DNA from: Auriscalpium vulgare
Taxonomy: Eukaryota > Basidiomycota > Agaricomycetes > Russulales > Auriscalpiaceae
DNA: 64,000 nucleotides
Assembly (NCBI GenBank): GCA_019915015.1
Contig: JAHBBC010000040.1
Span: forward strand, 186,001-250,000
Direction: 5' to 3'
Position 1 is the stretch's first letter; every line of letters starts with the position of its first letter. Positions 58,389 to 64,000 of this stretch are shown in pieces. The position numbers and the translations under genes were made by a program. The notes beneath the pieces were generated by a model. The model was not told where the DNA came from. It made no database searches and was given only the letters and a program-made list of their open reading frames with translations.

Positions 58389-60149
58389 ATGACAATCAAC
58401 GTCAATAGTGGGTATCTTTTTCGCCCCCAGCTTGTTGATTAGTTGACTGGCAAAGCTGCTCTCCCTGTAGTGCCACCCTCGCACAACAACACCACCCACA
58501 TTCAGGGCGTCCTGAGCGGCTACCAGAGTCGTGTCATTGCACGTCCCGCCGCACGCAGCGGGCAGTCCGGCTCCAAGGTACAACCCCGCACGGGCAGGCA
58601 CCTCGCGCCGTCGACCGGCCACGTCCGTCTGTTAGCTTCGAGCCACAGGGCGGACGCGACTTCTGCGGTTGAGCGAGCCACCGGCATCAATGCGCACGAG
58701 TTAGCCACGCACGATGCGCGAGCCGTATCAGTTGGAACTCAAGCGGACGTGTTTGCCAGATATAAAGCCCTCAGTGAGGGCGCTTCACTGACACAAACAT
58801 CTCTCACTCTCAGTCCCTCCGAAGGACAAGTGATTCAAGCCATGTCGAACTTGACATCCGGTATGGGCCCTCAGAACACCCGCACAGACCGTGCTCGTCC
58901 CCAAGCAACAGGTCGTACGCGATACAAATCGGGTCCGCACGGCTTGGATGGGGCAAAGCTCGTGCCGCGTAACCACCTTGCTTACAAGACAGCGCCATGT
59001 CGGCACTGGACCAAAAACAACGGATGGTGCCCCCTCGGAGAGGCGTGTTGCTTGTGCGTGGTTTTTCCTCTCCTATCACTCACTCTGACCGCCCCGCTTG
59101 GTTGCAGTATTCATGACGATAATTTGAAGTGGGTGCCAGCGACTGCAGATATCAGTCGGATGCCATCCCCAAGCGTGTCTGGCTCCACCGCCGTCTCGTC
59201 TTTTCGTCGTTTCCCGTTCGTCTCCTGTAACTGGCGGCCAATATTACCCGTCGCGTCGTCAGCAGAAGACCACACATTGCTGGGCGTACGTCCAGGGCCG
59301 TTGCCAGTTGCCCGACTGCCAATATATCCACCCAGCGGATATCGAGCAGTGTATGTCATTACATTCTTCTCTCTGTCCCTTCTCACAGGCGAATCTCCAC
59401 AGACAAAGCGTATACGCCATGCGCGTCGGGCAAATTTTGCGTTCTGGGGCGGGAGTGCCCTTTCAAGCACATGGAAGTCGACGGCCTCCCCGCCGCCCTC
59501 TTCGACCTGACAGCACGGTCTACTTCGTTCCCGACCCCCCTCCGGCACCCATGATAAACGGCACGGTCTACTACCCTCTCCCCACGTCAACCTTGCTGGC
59601 ATCTGTACCAACGGCATATAGTGCCCCTGTGCCCGACTTCTTGCCAGCCCCGTCCTCGGGGCCCTTGCGCATCTCGCCGCCCCAAGCGTGCAGGAAGTCG
59701 GACTCGAGGACATATCGGAGGGCACGCCTATGCTTCCAGAGCAGCCGGCTGCCGAATACTGGGCAGACGCTGCGACTCGCGATTGGGTGGGGTACCAGCA
59801 CCGCATCAGCGTCGCGGAGGTGCTTCCCGTCGAGGATTACTCCCGTGGGGCCGGGCACGCGCGCCGCGCGAGCGAGTCCGTGCGGCCGACCCCTACTCCC
59901 TTTCTAGTCGCGGAAATTCCCCGCGAGGAGCTTTGCGCACAGGTCGCCTCTTTGGACATGCTCGCAAATTCGGCCAAGCTGCGCAAGACCATGCGGGGCA
60001 GCCTCCACATTGCAACCGATCGGCCGCTGCCCCACCAGGACCGCGAGTTCCCGCAAACCGCAAGCACTGCCGTTTTCCCAACGATCCCGCGTAACGGAAG
60101 GGGCCATGCTAAGCGCTTCAGCGTCACCTTGAAGCAGGGTGATTGGTAG
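58389..60149 (+). CDS. CCCH zinc-finger protein with three fingers, apparent frameshifts
   Basis: A short first exon (MTINVN) joins across an intron to a frame from 58471. Finger 1 is CX8CX5CX3H (CRHWTKNNGWC..., split by an intron before FIH). Finger 2 is CX6CX4CX3H (CWAYVQGRC...QYIH). Finger 3 is CX5CX5CX3H (CASGKFC...PFKH). Downstream are a proline-rich stretch and a C-terminal region to TAG 60149. Frame changes near 59505 and about 59650 are needed to link finger 3 with the C-terminal region, so sequence errors or an unrecognised intron are possible. CCCH arrays bind AU-rich or other single-stranded RNA; a role in mRNA regulation is inferred. Confidence 0.75.
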
Positions 60150-60302
60150 GAGAATTGAACAATTGTGGATATATGCAGGATCAATGTATCATTAATTGTG
60201 CGATGTATTAGTCTCTTCACTCTGGTGTTGGTTCATTTACAGCATAACATTGTATCGTGGCACTGTGGTAGTATCATTGCACTTGGGAATGCATATCTTA
60301 TA

Positions 60303-63993
<3,691 letters not shown>

Positions 63994-64000
63994 GGCACAT

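Overview
The window looks like nuclear DNA of an Agaricomycete (basidiomycete) fungus. The genes are GC-rich, carry many 45-66 nt GT-AG introns, and belong to families typical of that group: a cytochrome P450 with many introns, an NLR-type NB-ARC/TPR protein, SET-domain paralogues, F-box proteins and Prp16. It is a eukaryotic chromosome segment, so there are no operons.

Left part (1-28.3 kb): a nested stack of Ty3/Gypsy LTR retrotransposons. The oldest layer is a resident (+) element, now in pieces. It keeps a pol fragment (716-2847), an antisense accessory gene (minus strand, 3191-19762), a polypurine tract (PPT, ending 20561) and a 3' LTR (20562-26689). Three later events hit it. (i) An LTR of the 'element 2' family (1-715) joins its pol. 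(ii) Element 2 itself (4899-19253, 14.4 kb) landed inside the antisense gene; it has 850-bp LTRs that appear identical and a 4-bp duplication CCGA. (iii) A non-autonomous element 3 (21089-25765, duplication GCGC) landed inside the resident 3' LTR. Element 2 also carries about 5.6 kb of accessory genes between pol and its 3' LTR, antisense to gag-pol. So two different Gypsy elements share the plan gag-pol / antisense cargo / PPT / LTR, and both antisense genes encode a six-cysteine cluster of similar spacing. Every PPT-like site is preceded by a short hairpin.

Middle part (28.3-53.4 kb): four copies of one SET-domain gene family, all on the minus strand. SET-B appears intact. SET-C and SET-D each show one single-base frameshift. 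SET-A has a nonsense codon and is split by a 4.9-kb segment with short inverted ends. Between the copies lie a P450 gene (14 exons, intact), a metallophosphoesterase gene, an F-box remnant and a strikingly AT-rich NLR gene.

Right part (54-64 kb): ordinary gene-dense chromosome with an F-box protein, a HAD-family MDP-1-like phosphatase (8 exons), a triple-CCCH zinc-finger protein and the splicing helicase Prp16 (minus strand, N terminus at the right edge).

Caution: single-base frame breaks recur in or beside homopolymers, including three in the essential gene prp16. Many apparent frameshifts may therefore be sequence errors, and pseudogene calls resting on one indel are kept tentative.
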